Assembly (NCBI GenBank): GCA_947493285.1
Contig: CANLQH010000006.1
Span: 38,363 to 102,362 of the forward strand
DNA: 64,000 nt
Source: an uncultured Tenacibaculum sp.
GTDB lineage: Bacteria; Bacteroidota; Bacteroidia; Flavobacteriales; Flavobacteriaceae
Direction of reading: 5' to 3'
Below, piece by piece: positions 45,211-54,531 of this stretch (position 1 is the first letter of the stretch; every line of letters begins with the position of its first letter). The notes under the pieces were generated by a model that was given only the letters and a program-made list of their open reading frames with translations, ran no database searches and was not told the DNA's origin. Both the position numbers and the translations under genes were made by a program.

Positions 45211-46191
45211 TTATTCGATATATCCCATCTTACGCATCCAATCGTCGTTAAACATTTTACCCACATATCTACTTCCGTGATCGTGGAATAAAACAACAAC
45301 TACATCATCTTTAGTAAATTCATCTTTAAGTTGTAATAATCCTTTCATAGCAGCTCCGGCAGAATTTCCCAAAAACATTCCTTCTTTCTTTGCTAACAAC
45401 TGCGTATAAACTGCAGCATCTTTATCAGTTACTTTGGTAAATCCATCAATAATAGAAAAATCTACGTTCTCTGGTAAAATATCTTCACCGATACCTTCAG
45501 TTACATAAGGATAAATTTCTTTCTCATCAAACTCACCTGTTTCATGGTATTTCTTAAATACAGATCCGTAAGTATCAATTCCCCAAACTTTAATATTAGG
45601 GTTCTTCTCTTTTAAATATTTTCCAACACCTGAAATAGTTCCTCCAGTACCAACTCCTACTACAAAGTGTGTGATTTTACCTTCAGTTTGCTCCCAAATT
45701 TCAGGACCAGTACTTTCGTAATGTGCTTTTGCATTACTTGGATTATCGTATTGATTTACATACCAAGAGTTAGGTGTTTCTTCTCCTAAACGCTTAGAAA
45801 CCGAATAGTAAGAACGAGGATCTTCTGGTTCTACATCAGTAGGACATACTACTACTTCTGCTCCAACAGCACGAAGAATATCCATCTTTTCTTTAGATTG
45901 CTTATCAGATAAAACAAAAATACATTTGTATCCTTTTACAATCGCAGCTAAAGCCAATCCCATACCTGTGTTACCAGAGGTACCTTCAATAATCGTTCCT
46001 CCTGGTTTTAAACGACCATCAGCCTCTGCATCTTCAATCATTTTTAACGCCATTCTATCTTTAGTAGAATTCCCTGGATTAAACGTTTCGTACTTTGATA
46101 AAACTAAAGCTGGTATTTCTTTAGCTAATTCGTTTATCTTAACTAATGGTGTATTACCAATAGTTTCTAATATATTTTTTGCGTATTTCAT
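45211..46191 (-). CDS. PLP-dependent cysteine synthase / cystathionine beta-synthase family enzyme
   Basis: 326 residues, fold type II. PLP lysine in NPGNSTKDRMA (Lys 44), phosphate-binding GTSGNTGMG near 69, GVGTGGTISG and the final PLP-ring serine in GNSAGAAM. The family includes CysK, CysM and the CBS-like enzymes that form cystathionine from serine and homocysteine. The 'YVNQYDNPSNAKAHYESTGPEIW' region looks CBS/CysM-like, but there is no heme or regulatory CBS pair. Single gene with a shared terminator. Confidence 0.9.
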   Translation of the reverse strand: MKYAKNILETIGNTPLVKINELAKEIPALVLSKYETFNPGNSTKDRMALKMIEDAEADGRLKPGGTIIEGTSGNTGMGLALAAIVKGYKCIFVLSDKQSKEKMDILRAVGAEVVVCPTDVEPEDPRSYYSVSKRLGEETPNSWYVNQYDNPSNAKAHYESTGPEIWEQTEGKITHFVVGVGTGGTISGVGKYLKEKNPNIKVWGIDTYGSVFKKYHETGEFDEKEIYPYVTEGIGEDILPENVDFSIIDGFTKVTDKDAAVYTQLLAKKEGMFLGNSAGAAMKGLLQLKDEFTKDDVVVVLFHDHGSRYVGKMFNDDWMRKMGYIE

Positions 46192-46213
46192 TTTCTAAAA
46201 TTATGCTGCAAAT

Positions 46214-47449
46214 TTATGCAAATCGAATGGATTTTGACGGTTGAATTTTGGTGATAATAAAAGATGGAATTATTAGCATGATAAAACATAATACTAAGGT
46301 ACCTAAGTTTAAGAATACTATCGACCATAAATTAATATCAACCGGTACTGTAGAAACATGATATGTTTGTGGATCTAAAGAAATTACTTTAAAATATTTT
46401 TGAATTAACAATACCGAAATTCCAATAATATTTCCCCACAAGAGTCCTTTCAAAATTAGATAAGATGCATTGTATAAGAATACTTTTCTTATACTCCAGT
46501 TGGTACTTCCTAGTGCTTTTAAGATTCCTATCATTTGTACTCGTTCTAAAATAAGCACCAATAATGCAGTAACCATATTTATACCCGCTACTAAAACCAT
46601 AATTCCTATTATAAACCAAACATTATTATCTAAAAGGTTTATCCATTCAAAAATTGCAGGATTGCTGTCTACAATTGTATTACTATTTAAAGTAGCACCA
46701 ATAGTGCTGTATATTTCGTTTCCTTTTTCTTGAATCTCATCAAAATCATCTAATAAAACTTCGAAACCTCCTATTTGATTATCATCCCAACTATTAATTC
46801 GTTGCACCTCTCTGATATCTCCGATGATAATCGACTGATCATATTGCTCTAAACCTGTATTGTAAATTCCTACAATAATAGGTTTCCGCTTTTTGTATTT
46901 TAATCGACTTTTCTCTGAGCTAAATAATGTTTCAATTGTGTCATTCAATTTTAAATTTAATCGATTAGCTATAGATTCAGATATTATAATTTCTTTATTT
47001 CTACCTAGACTAAAATCAGGTAATCTTCCTTCTTTTAAATACTCTTTAAAGAAAGAAAAATCATAATCAGTAGAAACTCCTTTAAATATAATTGCTTCAA
47101 AATCGGTAGGCGTTCTAATAATCCCTCCTACATTGGCATAAATCTGTACATTTTTAATACCATCAATATTTTTAAAACCTGGGTAAAACTCTTGGTTTCT
47201 ATCTATTGAAACTGTTGAAACATCAGAGTTATTATTATCGTAATTTATAATCTGAACATGCCCCTTAAATCCGCTCATTTTATCGCGAACCTTATTTTGA
47301 AAGCCAGCACCAATTGAAACCGCAATTAACATAATAGCAATACCTAAAACAATCGCAGTAATTGCAATTTTTATTATTGGTGATGAGATGCTGTTTTTAT
47401 ACTCTTTCCCAGCAATAATTCTCTTAGCTATAAATAACTCGTAATTCAA
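46214..47449 (-). CDS. FtsX/LolC-type ABC transporter permease
   Basis: 411 residues. One helix at about 24-46 (IIKIAITAIVLGIAIMLIAVSIGAG) is followed by a large periplasmic MacB/FtsX domain (50-270). Three C-terminal helices lie at about 275-300, 325-345 and 375-400. The order and the 'GILKALGSTNWSIRKVFLYN' coupling helix match LolC/LolE, which extract lipoproteins from the inner membrane with an ATPase partner. No ATPase gene lies beside it, so the partner is elsewhere. Upstream interval 47450-47716 has no other gene. Confidence 0.85.
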   Translation of the reverse strand: MNYELFIAKRIIAGKEYKNSISSPIIKIAITAIVLGIAIMLIAVSIGAGFQNKVRDKMSGFKGHVQIINYDNNNSDVSTVSIDRNQEFYPGFKNIDGIKNVQIYANVGGIIRTPTDFEAIIFKGVSTDYDFSFFKEYLKEGRLPDFSLGRNKEIIISESIANRLNLKLNDTIETLFSSEKSRLKYKKRKPIIVGIYNTGLEQYDQSIIIGDIREVQRINSWDDNQIGGFEVLLDDFDEIQEKGNEIYSTIGATLNSNTIVDSNPAIFEWINLLDNNVWFIIGIMVLVAGINMVTALLVLILERVQMIGILKALGSTNWSIRKVFLYNASYLILKGLLWGNIIGISVLLIQKYFKVISLDPQTYHVSTVPVDINLWSIVFLNLGTLVLCFIMLIIPSFIITKIQPSKSIRFA

Positions 47450-47687
47450 TATTTATGATTTTGTATAACACCAAAAGTAAGTATTTCTTACTAATTCTTT
47501 AATTAAAAAACTTGTTAAAACTACTATTAAGAATAAAGAGTAAATTACTGATATTACAATTTCAAATTCTATAAGATCAATTGTAAAAACAAATAACATT
47601 GCTTCATTATTTACCCATTAAACATCACTTTTTAATATTTGACTTTAATGAGCTGTCTTTTTTTATAATCAAACCATATTCTTTTCC

Positions 47688-47695
47688 TAATTTTG
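47688..47695 (+). promoter_or_regulatory. Candidate -7 box for the methyltransferase gene
   Basis: TAATTTTG, 21 bases before the ATG at 47717, fits TAnnTTTG. No good -33 box at the expected distance. Confidence 0.35.
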
Positions 47696-47716
47696 CAGCT
47701 TATAAAACTGAATAAA

Positions 47717-49168
47717 ATGCCACGTAGAGAACGAAATAAATTTGTTAGAAAAAATCAAATTATTGAGATTTTAATTAAAGATTATGCCTTTGGTGGAAAA
47801 GGAATTGGAAGAATTCGTTCTGAAGAAGGAGTTTTCGTGGTCTTTGTTCCAAATACTTTACCAGGACAGTTGGTAAAAGCTAGAGTTGCTAAGTCTCAAA
47901 AAAAATATGCTGAATGTAAACTAATTGAAGTTATAAAGCATTCTGATGATGAAGTTGAACTTCCTTTTCAAGATATTCCAGGAGCTCCATATATTCAACT
48001 ACCAATCGATTTACAACATCAATACAAAAAAGAAAGTACCTTATCATTATTTAAACGTATTGGTAAAGTAGAAAACATCGAAGATTTGTTTGACGAGTTT
48101 GTTACTTCTCCAAACGTATTTCACTACAGAAATAAAATGGAGTATGGGTTTTCTGCCATTGGATATGACAGAATAAATAAAACAGATGCCGACTTCTTCA
48201 CGTTAGGTTTTAAACGTCGTGGTGTTTGGTGGATGGGAGATAATTTAGATAAAGATTCAGGTTTATTTGACAAACAGCTTGAAGATAATCTAATAAATAT
48301 TCGAAAATATTGTGAAGCAACTGGTTTAGCTCCTTGGCATGGACCTAGAAAAGAAGGTTTTTTTAGATACTTCGTGGTTCGTAAATCATATAAAACTAAT
48401 GAGCTATTATTCAATTTAGTTACGACTTCACATGATTTACCAAAATTCGATTTAAATAAATTTGCTGAATATTTAGTAGAGTTATTTGGCGATAGAGTTG
48501 CTGGTTTATTACATACTATTAATGATGAAACTGGTGATAGAACTATAGCAACATCAGGAAGTATTGATTTAGTGTACGGAAAAGATAAAATTGTTGAAGA
48601 ACTATTAGGGTTAAATTTTGAGATTAGCATGAAAAGTTTCTTTCAAACCAATCCAAAATCAGCAGAAAAATTATATACAAAAGTTATTGATTATGCGTTA
48701 GAGAATAAAGAAGCTGTTGATAATACTGTGGTAATGGATTTATTTTGTGGTACAGGAACTATTGGTCAAATTTTAGCTTCTAAAAGTGATAATGCAAAAA
48801 TAGTTGGAGTAGATATTGTTGCTTCAGCCATTGAAGATGCTAAGAAAAATGCTAAACGAAATAATATTGAAGGGTTAGAGTTTTATGCTGCCGATGTTGG
48901 TAAGTTTTTAAATCAACACCCTCAATATCAAAATAAAATCAGGACTATTATTTTAGATCCAGCACGTGCAGGAATCGCTCCTAAAACATTGAAAAAAATC
49001 ATCCATCTAAATGCAGATAGAATGGTTTATGTATCTTGTAACCCAGCAACACAAGCTCGTGATACAGAAATGTTACGTGAAGCTGGTTATCAAATTAAAA
49101 AGATTAGTTTAGTAGACCAGTTTCCTCATACATCACACATCGAAACTGTTGTTTTATTTGAAAAATAA
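47717..49168 (+). CDS. rlmD: RlmD-like 23S rRNA (uracil-C5) methyltransferase without iron-sulfur cysteines
   Basis: 483 residues from the ATG at 47717 (a start at 47693 is in frame but lies within the candidate promoter). An N-terminal TRAM domain (12-70), a central domain, and a class I methyltransferase with VMDLFCGTGTIG, ILDPARAGI and the catalytic cysteine loop VSCNPATQARD. RlmD normally has a [4Fe-4S] site (C-x5-C-x2-C) just after TRAM. Here that segment reads LPFQDIPGAPYIQLPIDLQHQ (82-102) with no cysteines. It adds a methyl to a uracil in 23S rRNA, most likely U1939, but the altered site leaves specificity open. The DUF6452/DUF6048 genes follow. Confidence 0.86.
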   Translation: MPRRERNKFVRKNQIIEILIKDYAFGGKGIGRIRSEEGVFVVFVPNTLPGQLVKARVAKSQKKYAECKLIEVIKHSDDEVELPFQDIPGAPYIQLPIDLQHQYKKESTLSLFKRIGKVENIEDLFDEFVTSPNVFHYRNKMEYGFSAIGYDRINKTDADFFTLGFKRRGVWWMGDNLDKDSGLFDKQLEDNLINIRKYCEATGLAPWHGPRKEGFFRYFVVRKSYKTNELLFNLVTTSHDLPKFDLNKFAEYLVELFGDRVAGLLHTINDETGDRTIATSGSIDLVYGKDKIVEELLGLNFEISMKSFFQTNPKSAEKLYTKVIDYALENKEAVDNTVVMDLFCGTGTIGQILASKSDNAKIVGVDIVASAIEDAKKNAKRNNIEGLEFYAADVGKFLNQHPQYQNKIRTIILDPARAGIAPKTLKKIIHLNADRMVYVSCNPATQARDTEMLREAGYQIKKISLVDQFPHTSHIETVVLFEK

Positions 49169-49174
49169 ATTTTA

Positions 49175-49654
49175 ATGAAAAAATACATCTTTCTATTAAT
49201 TCTTGTTTTTATAGGAATTTCAGCTTGCGAAAAAGACGATTTTTGTGTCCAGAATCCCGTAACACCAAATTTGGTTTTACGTTTTTATGATAAAGATGAT
49301 ACTTCTCAACTAAAAGCGGTTCAACGTTTATCTATTATAGCACAAGGTAAAACAGATAGTCTTTTTACAAATCAATCTACAGATAGTATTGCTATTCCTT
49401 TAAATAGTTTAGCGCAAGAAACTATTTACACATTAAAAATGAATAGTGTTGATGGAAATATAGCTAACAATCAAACAGCTACACTTACTATAAAATACAA
49501 TCCTGAAGACGATTACGTATCTCGCTCATGTGGATTTAGAGTTATATATAAAGATGTAAATTTAGAATACACTAGTTGGATTGACAGTTTATCTACTTCA
49601 CAAATTACTAATATCGATAATCAAGCAAGAGCTCATGTACAAGTATATTATTAG
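49175..49654 (+). CDS. DUF6452 lipoprotein
   Basis: 159 residues, lipoprotein signal (ILVFIGISACEKDDFC, Cys 18). Beta-rich body with DDYVSRSCGFRVIYKDVNLEY near the C-terminus. I recognise the DUF6452 pattern, which in Flavobacteriaceae sits between an RlmD gene and a DUF6048 gene, as here. Six bases after the rlmD stop. Overlaps the start of the DUF6048 gene by 20 bases, so the pair is translated together. Function unknown. Confidence 0.82.
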   Translation: MKKYIFLLILVFIGISACEKDDFCVQNPVTPNLVLRFYDKDDTSQLKAVQRLSIIAQGKTDSLFTNQSTDSIAIPLNSLAQETIYTLKMNSVDGNIANNQTATLTIKYNPEDDYVSRSCGFRVIYKDVNLEYTSWIDSLSTSQITNIDNQARAHVQVYY

Positions 49655-50351
49655 TATTTCTTTACTTCTTTTTTGTGTAAACGGATATGCACAAAAATCA
49701 GATACAGCCACAGCTAAAAAAGATACCATCATTTATAAAACTGGTTACGGACTCCGCTTAGGTGTTGATATTAGTCGACCAACTTTATCAATATTTGACA
49801 AAAGTTACAGCGGATTAGAAATTGTTGGTGATTATAGAGTTTCGAAAAACTGGTATATTGCTACAGAGTTAGGTTACGAAGAAGAAATTACCTTCGAAGA
49901 TTTTACAACTTCAACATCAAAAGGTAGTTTTATTCGACTAGGTGCTAATTATAATGCCTATAAGAATTGGTTAGATATGAATAACGAAATCTATGTTGGT
50001 ATGCGATATGGTTTTGCTTTGTTCGATCAAACTTTAAATAGCTACAAAAAAAATGTTACCACTGGAGAAGAAGGAATTCCTCCATACTTTCCTTCTAATA
50101 CAGTTCAAACCCCAGTTACCGATACTGGTTTAACAGCACATTGGACTGAATTACAACTGGGTATTAAAGTCGAAACTTTTAAAAATCTCTTCATCAGTGC
50201 AGGGTTTTCTTATAAAATCATGATTAGTATTGATGATCAAGAAAACTTCAAAACGCTTTATGCTCCTGGCTTTAACAGAGTTTTTGAAAGCAATACAGGT
50301 TTTGGTTTCAACTACACAATATCCTATTTAATTCCTTTTGTTAATAAGTAA
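49635..50351 (+). CDS. DUF6048 outer-membrane beta-barrel protein
   Basis: 238 residues from the ATG at 49635; the in-frame start at 49581 would place 18 extra residues before the signal. Signal peptide (MYKYIISISLLLFCVNGYAQ) then alternating amphipathic strands with GLRLGVDISRPTLSIFD, RLGANYNAYKNWL and a C-terminal YTISYLIPFVNK. Matches DUF6048. Likely an eight-strand barrel. The overlapped partner is the DUF6452 lipoprotein, which may cap or assemble it. Confidence 0.82.
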   Translation: MYKYIISISLLLFCVNGYAQKSDTATAKKDTIIYKTGYGLRLGVDISRPTLSIFDKSYSGLEIVGDYRVSKNWYIATELGYEEEITFEDFTTSTSKGSFIRLGANYNAYKNWLDMNNEIYVGMRYGFALFDQTLNSYKKNVTTGEEGIPPYFPSNTVQTPVTDTGLTAHWTELQLGIKVETFKNLFISAGFSYKIMISIDDQENFKTLYAPGFNRVFESNTGFGFNYTISYLIPFVNK

Positions 50352-50411
50352 TTTTTAATCGTACCCTTGTTTTTAATACCTTTACAGTCATTTTTATAAA
50401 AGTTATTAACA

Positions 50412-51359
50412 ATGAGCAAAGTCCCAAGTGTAAATTTAGCTGACTTTTTATCTAACGATGAAAGCAGAAAACAAAAATTTATCAACGAAATAGGTAACGC
50501 ATACGAAACTATTGGTTTTGTTGCTTTAAAAGGTCATTTTTTAGATGACGAATTAGTAGACAACCTATATAAAGAAATCAAGAATTTTTTCGATTTACCT
50601 ACTGAAGTAAAAGAGAAATATGAAATTCCAGGAATTGGTGGTCAAAGAGGTTATGTATCTTTTGGAAAAGAATCTGCTAAGGGTAAAAAAGAAGGAGATT
50701 TAAAAGAATTTTGGCACTTCGGACAATACGTTGATGCTGATTCGAAATACGCAAAAGAATATCCAGATAACGTAGAAGTATCTGAGTTACCTAAATTTAA
50801 CGAAGTAGGTAAACAAACTTACCAAATGTTAGAAAAAACTGCTAAGTACGTTTTACGTTCTTTAGCTTTACATTTAGGTTTAGAAGAAACTTATTTTGAT
50901 AATTATATCAAAAACGGAAATAGTATTTTACGTCCTATCCACTACCCACCTATTGAAACTGAACCTAAAGGAGCAGAAAGAGCTGCAGCTCACGGAGACA
51001 TTAACTTAATTACATTGTTAATGGGAGCTCAAGGTAAAGGTTTACAAGTACAAGATCATGACGGAGTTTGGCACGATGCAATTGCAGAACCAGACGAATT
51101 AATGATTAATGTTGGAGACATGTTATCGCGTCACAGTAACAATAAATTAAAATCTACGATACATAGAGTAACGAATCCTCCTAAAGAAATGTGGGGAACT
51201 TCACGTTATTCAATTCCTTTCTTTATGCACCCAGTTTCTGACATGAAATTAGATGTTTTAGATAAATGTATCGATGAGAATAATCCAAAGCAATTTGAAG
51301 ATATTACTGCTGGTGAATTTTTAAATGAGCGTTTACGTGAATTAGGATTAAAAAAGTAG
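50412..51359 (+). CDS. Isopenicillin N synthase-like 2-oxoglutarate/Fe(II) oxygenase
   Basis: 315 residues with the double-stranded beta-helix of the isopenicillin N synthase family: N-terminal dioxygenase domain (PSVNLADFL, 1-120), then HGDINLITLL with His 194 and Asp 196, His 251 in STIHRVTNPP, and the cosubstrate pair Arg 265 and Ser 267 in SRYSIPF. Fe(II) is bound by His/Asp/His; the Arg-x-Ser pair binds 2-oxoglutarate. Substrate unknown; such genes in this phylum are orphans. Followed after four bases by the SUI1 gene. Confidence 0.88.
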   Translation: MSKVPSVNLADFLSNDESRKQKFINEIGNAYETIGFVALKGHFLDDELVDNLYKEIKNFFDLPTEVKEKYEIPGIGGQRGYVSFGKESAKGKKEGDLKEFWHFGQYVDADSKYAKEYPDNVEVSELPKFNEVGKQTYQMLEKTAKYVLRSLALHLGLEETYFDNYIKNGNSILRPIHYPPIETEPKGAERAAAHGDINLITLLMGAQGKGLQVQDHDGVWHDAIAEPDELMINVGDMLSRHSNNKLKSTIHRVTNPPKEMWGTSRYSIPFFMHPVSDMKLDVLDKCIDENNPKQFEDITAGEFLNERLRELGLKK

Positions 51360-51363
51360 TTTA

Positions 51364-51687
51364 ATGGATTTTCAAGATCAATTAAAAAATTTATTTCCAG
51401 AACATCAGTTTGAAGAAAAACCTGTTGAAGAAAAACCGGATGTTTGGCTACAAGATGATCCTATTCTTTGCAAGTACGAGAAACGCAAAGGTAAGCCTAT
51501 TACAATTTTAGATGGTTACAACGGAGCAACTCAAGATTTTAAAAAGCTTGCAAAAGAAATTAAAACTAAATTGAGTGTTGGTGGTAGTTTTAAGGATGAT
51601 AAAATAATCATCCAAGGAGATTATCGCGATCAAATAATGCAAATTTTAAAAGATAAAGGCTTTAACGTAAAACGCGTTGGAGGATAA
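51364..51687 (+). CDS. SUI1/eIF1-family translation factor (YciH-like)
   Basis: 107 residues. The C-terminal two thirds match SUI1: KYEKRKGKPITILDGYNGATQDFKKLAKEIKTKLSVGGSFKDDKIIIQGDYRDQIMQILKDKGF, including the GGSFKDD.I.IQGD core. The N-terminal 40 residues are acidic and unstructured. E. coli YciH checks initiation fidelity when added to 30S; a similar ribosomal role is likely. Followed directly by a strong terminator. Confidence 0.92.
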   Translation: MDFQDQLKNLFPEHQFEEKPVEEKPDVWLQDDPILCKYEKRKGKPITILDGYNGATQDFKKLAKEIKTKLSVGGSFKDDKIIIQGDYRDQIMQILKDKGFNVKRVGG

Positions 51688-51694
51688 TATTATT

Positions 51695-51726
51695 AAAGTG
51701 TCAAGAATTTAAATTCTTGACACTTT
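51695..51726 (+). terminator. Palindromic terminator after the SUI1 gene
   Basis: A perfect 32-base palindrome, 16 bases per arm (AAAGTGTCAAGAATTT and its complement), with T-rich tail. Confidence 0.82.
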
Positions 51727-51837
51727 TGTTTATTTACAATAACCGAATGTTAAAATGTAAGTAATTAATAATAACGTTAAAAAACAGACGTTTATTATAT
51801 ACCGAATAAAAAGAGTTCAATTAAATTCCCCAAGAGT

Positions 51838-52782
51838 ATGGCTTCCTCTATATTACACATCACAAACGGAGACAGCACCACAGATAGAATTAATAAATTA
51901 AGTTTTAAAGGTGATATAATCACATGGCGAGAGATGCTATGTGAAGGCAAAACATCAGTTGATGTTGGTAGCGAAAGCTTTTGGAAAACTCGTTTCGATT
52001 TTTTAAAATCTTCTTATAAAGTTTCAAAACAAAAATTTATTGATTACACTGTAAAAGAATATCGAAATCTTTGCAATCAAAAGGAGCAAGATGAAATTGT
52101 TTTATGGTTTGAGTATGATTTATTTTGTCAAATAAACATGCTGGCAGTAATAAGCTGGTTAAAACGTTATCGTAAAGAACGAAAAATATCTTTGGTTTGT
52201 AGTGGAACAATAGATGATCAAGAGAAACTTTTTGGTTTAAATGAACTTACAAATTCTCAATTAAAAGAATTATACAACAAAAAAACTCAACTTACAAAAG
52301 ATGATATTGAATATGCCGATTATATCTGGCAATTGTATTGTTCCGACAGTCCGCTACAATTAGAAAACGCTTACAAATTTAATTCAAGCGCTACTTTCAG
52401 TTATCTAGAAGAAGCTATAAAATCGCACTTATTGCGTTTTCCTTCTATCGAAAACGGATTAAATCATGTTGAAAACAGCATTTTAAAAACTGTAAAAAAC
52501 AATCAATTTACATCTAAAGAACAACTAGTTGGTAATCTTTTAAGCAATCAAGAAAACTATGGGTTTGGTGATATTCAATACTTTAATAAGTTAGATCAGC
52601 TAAAAAAACTATTTACTTCTTTTAATCCTGTTAAATTAAGTAAAGTAGGTAAGCAAGTACTTCATAATCAAACAAATTATTATAGTAAAATACGTTCTGA
52701 TTTTTCGTATCTTGGCGGCGCTAAAAAATACAGCTATCTATATGTAAATTCTACTGATAAGCTGTTAAAAATTACATCGTAA
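51838..52782 (+). CDS. DUF1835 domain protein
   Basis: 314 residues. The N-terminal DUF1835 domain has ILHITNGDSTTDRI, ITWREMLCEGKTSVDVGSESFWKTR and DEIVLWFEYDLFCQINML; a DUF3658-like C-terminal part holds the LSKVGKQVLHN region. The pattern is reminiscent of a nucleotide-binding or transferase fold, but no function is established. No signal peptide. The nucleoside phosphorylase ATG comes directly after its stop (TAAATG), so the two are made together. Confidence 0.82.
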   Translation: MASSILHITNGDSTTDRINKLSFKGDIITWREMLCEGKTSVDVGSESFWKTRFDFLKSSYKVSKQKFIDYTVKEYRNLCNQKEQDEIVLWFEYDLFCQINMLAVISWLKRYRKERKISLVCSGTIDDQEKLFGLNELTNSQLKELYNKKTQLTKDDIEYADYIWQLYCSDSPLQLENAYKFNSSATFSYLEEAIKSHLLRFPSIENGLNHVENSILKTVKNNQFTSKEQLVGNLLSNQENYGFGDIQYFNKLDQLKKLFTSFNPVKLSKVGKQVLHNQTNYYSKIRSDFSYLGGAKKYSYLYVNSTDKLLKITS

Positions 52783-53652
52783 ATGAACATACAAAATTCT
52801 GAACTCATCTTAAATCCTGATGGAAGTATTTACCATTTAAATTTAAGACCTGAGCATATAGCTACCGATATTATCTTTGTAGGAGATCAATACCGTGTAG
52901 ATAAAGTGACACAACATTTTGACTCTATTGAATTCACTACTCAAAAACGTGAATTTAAAACCACAACAGGAACTTATAAAGGGAAACGTTTAACTGTTAT
53001 TTCAACAGGAATCGGTCCTGATAATATTGATATCGTTTTAAACGAATTAGATGCTTTAGTAAATATCGATTTAGAAACACGTAAAGTAAAAGAAAATCAT
53101 ACACAGTTAAATATTACAAGAATAGGAACTTCTGGTTCTTTACAAGCAGATATTCCTGTAGATAGTTTCTTATTAAGCTCTCATGGGTTAGATTTAAACG
53201 GAATGTTATTATCTTATCAAGTAGAGGATATTGCACATCCAGAACTAGAAGAAGCTTTTATTAATCACACTGGTTGGAGTTCAAAAAAATCTTATCCATT
53301 AATTGTTGCTAACGGAAAAACTTTAGAAGATAAGTTAATGTCTGATAAAGTTCATAAAGGAATCACCGCTACTGCTGGTGGCTTTTACGGACCTCAAGGT
53401 CGTGTACTTCGTTTAGGTTTACAAGATGCCGAATTAAACAAAAAGATTGATAGTTTTAACCATAGCGGAAATAGAATTACCAATTTAGAAATGGAAACTT
53501 CTGCAATTTATGGCTTATCGAAATTATTAGGTCATAATGCAGCTTCTATGAATGCTTTAATCGCAAACAGAGCTAACGGAACATTTAGTGAAGACCCTGG
53601 TAAAGTTGTAGCAGATTTAATTATATACACATTAGATAAACTAGCTGAGTAA
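52783..53652 (+). CDS. Nucleoside phosphorylase (uridine-phosphorylase-like)
   Basis: 289 residues of the PNP/UDP phosphorylase superfamily. VGDQYRVDKVTQHF (phosphate-binding start), VISTGIGPDNIDIVLNELDALVNID, TRIGTSGSLQADIPV and the ribose/base region NLEMETSAIYGLSKLLGH. It would cleave a nucleoside to base and sugar phosphate, or act on a related compound such as a futalosine-like nucleoside. Flanked on both sides with zero spacing by the DUF1835 gene and the binding-protein gene. Confidence 0.88.
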   Translation: MNIQNSELILNPDGSIYHLNLRPEHIATDIIFVGDQYRVDKVTQHFDSIEFTTQKREFKTTTGTYKGKRLTVISTGIGPDNIDIVLNELDALVNIDLETRKVKENHTQLNITRIGTSGSLQADIPVDSFLLSSHGLDLNGMLLSYQVEDIAHPELEEAFINHTGWSSKKSYPLIVANGKTLEDKLMSDKVHKGITATAGGFYGPQGRVLRLGLQDAELNKKIDSFNHSGNRITNLEMETSAIYGLSKLLGHNAASMNALIANRANGTFSEDPGKVVADLIIYTLDKLAE

Positions 53653-54513
53653 ATGCTAAATTTAAAAGTAGGTGGTGTACCAGAGCATTTTAATTACCCT
53701 TGGTATGTTACTTTAAAAAATAAAGAATACACAAACGAAGGAATCAACTTACGTTGGCAAGATTTCCATGGAGGTACAGGTGCTATGTGTAAAGCACTTC
53801 GCTCTGGCGATGTTGATATCGCCATTGTACTTACCGAAGGAATTATAAAAGATATCATTAATGGCAATCCTTCTAAAATAACGCAGACTTTTGTAAAGAG
53901 TCCTTTAATTTGGGGAATTCACGTTGGCGCTAAATCAAAATTTAAAAGCATTGACGATTTAGAACATGCAACTGTAGCAATTAGTCGTTTCGGTTCTGGA
54001 TCTCATTTAATGGCAATTGTAAATGCCCATAATAATGGATGGGATATTGACAAATTAAAGTTTAAAGTTGTTGGTAATTTACAAGGCGGAATTGATGCAT
54101 TAACCAATGGTGATGCAGATTATTTTATGTGGGAACATTTTACTACAAAACCTTTAGTTGACAACGGTACGTTTAGACGTTTGGGCGACTGCCCTACTCC
54201 TTGGCCTTGTTTTGTAGTAGCAGTTCGTAATGAAGTATTAGAGAATAATTTCGAAGAAGTAAAAAAAGTACTTGATATTATTAATAATTGTACCAAAGAT
54301 TTCAAAGACTTTGATAATATTGATGAAATACTAGCCGAAAGATACGAGCAGCAGTTAGAAGATATTCAAGAATGGTTATCTATAACCGAATGGAACGATG
54401 GTAAGCCAGTAACTAAAAATTTAATTACCCGAATACAAAATAAAATGATTGGGTTTAACGTTATTGAACAGAAGAAAGATTCTGGTGAGTTAATCAGAAA
54501 TATGTATATTTGA
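53653..54513 (+). CDS. Signal-less substrate-binding-fold protein (SsuA/THI5-like)
   Basis: 286 residues with a type II periplasmic-binding-protein fold: KVGGVPEHFNYPWYVTLKNK at the start, DFHGGTGAMCKALRSGDVDIAIVLTEG and FGSGSHLMAIVNAHN. It has no signal peptide, so it should stay in the cytosol, and no ABC permease or ATPase gene is near. Such signal-less members include enzymes (THI5, MqnA/MqnD) as well as regulators. Start is immediately after the phosphorylase stop (TAAATG). A role in a nucleoside-derived pathway is inferred from position. Confidence 0.8.
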   Translation: MLNLKVGGVPEHFNYPWYVTLKNKEYTNEGINLRWQDFHGGTGAMCKALRSGDVDIAIVLTEGIIKDIINGNPSKITQTFVKSPLIWGIHVGAKSKFKSIDDLEHATVAISRFGSGSHLMAIVNAHNNGWDIDKLKFKVVGNLQGGIDALTNGDADYFMWEHFTTKPLVDNGTFRRLGDCPTPWPCFVVAVRNEVLENNFEEVKKVLDIINNCTKDFKDFDNIDEILAERYEQQLEDIQEWLSITEWNDGKPVTKNLITRIQNKMIGFNVIEQKKDSGELIRNMYI

Positions 54514-54531
54514 TTTTTTAAAACTAAAAAA

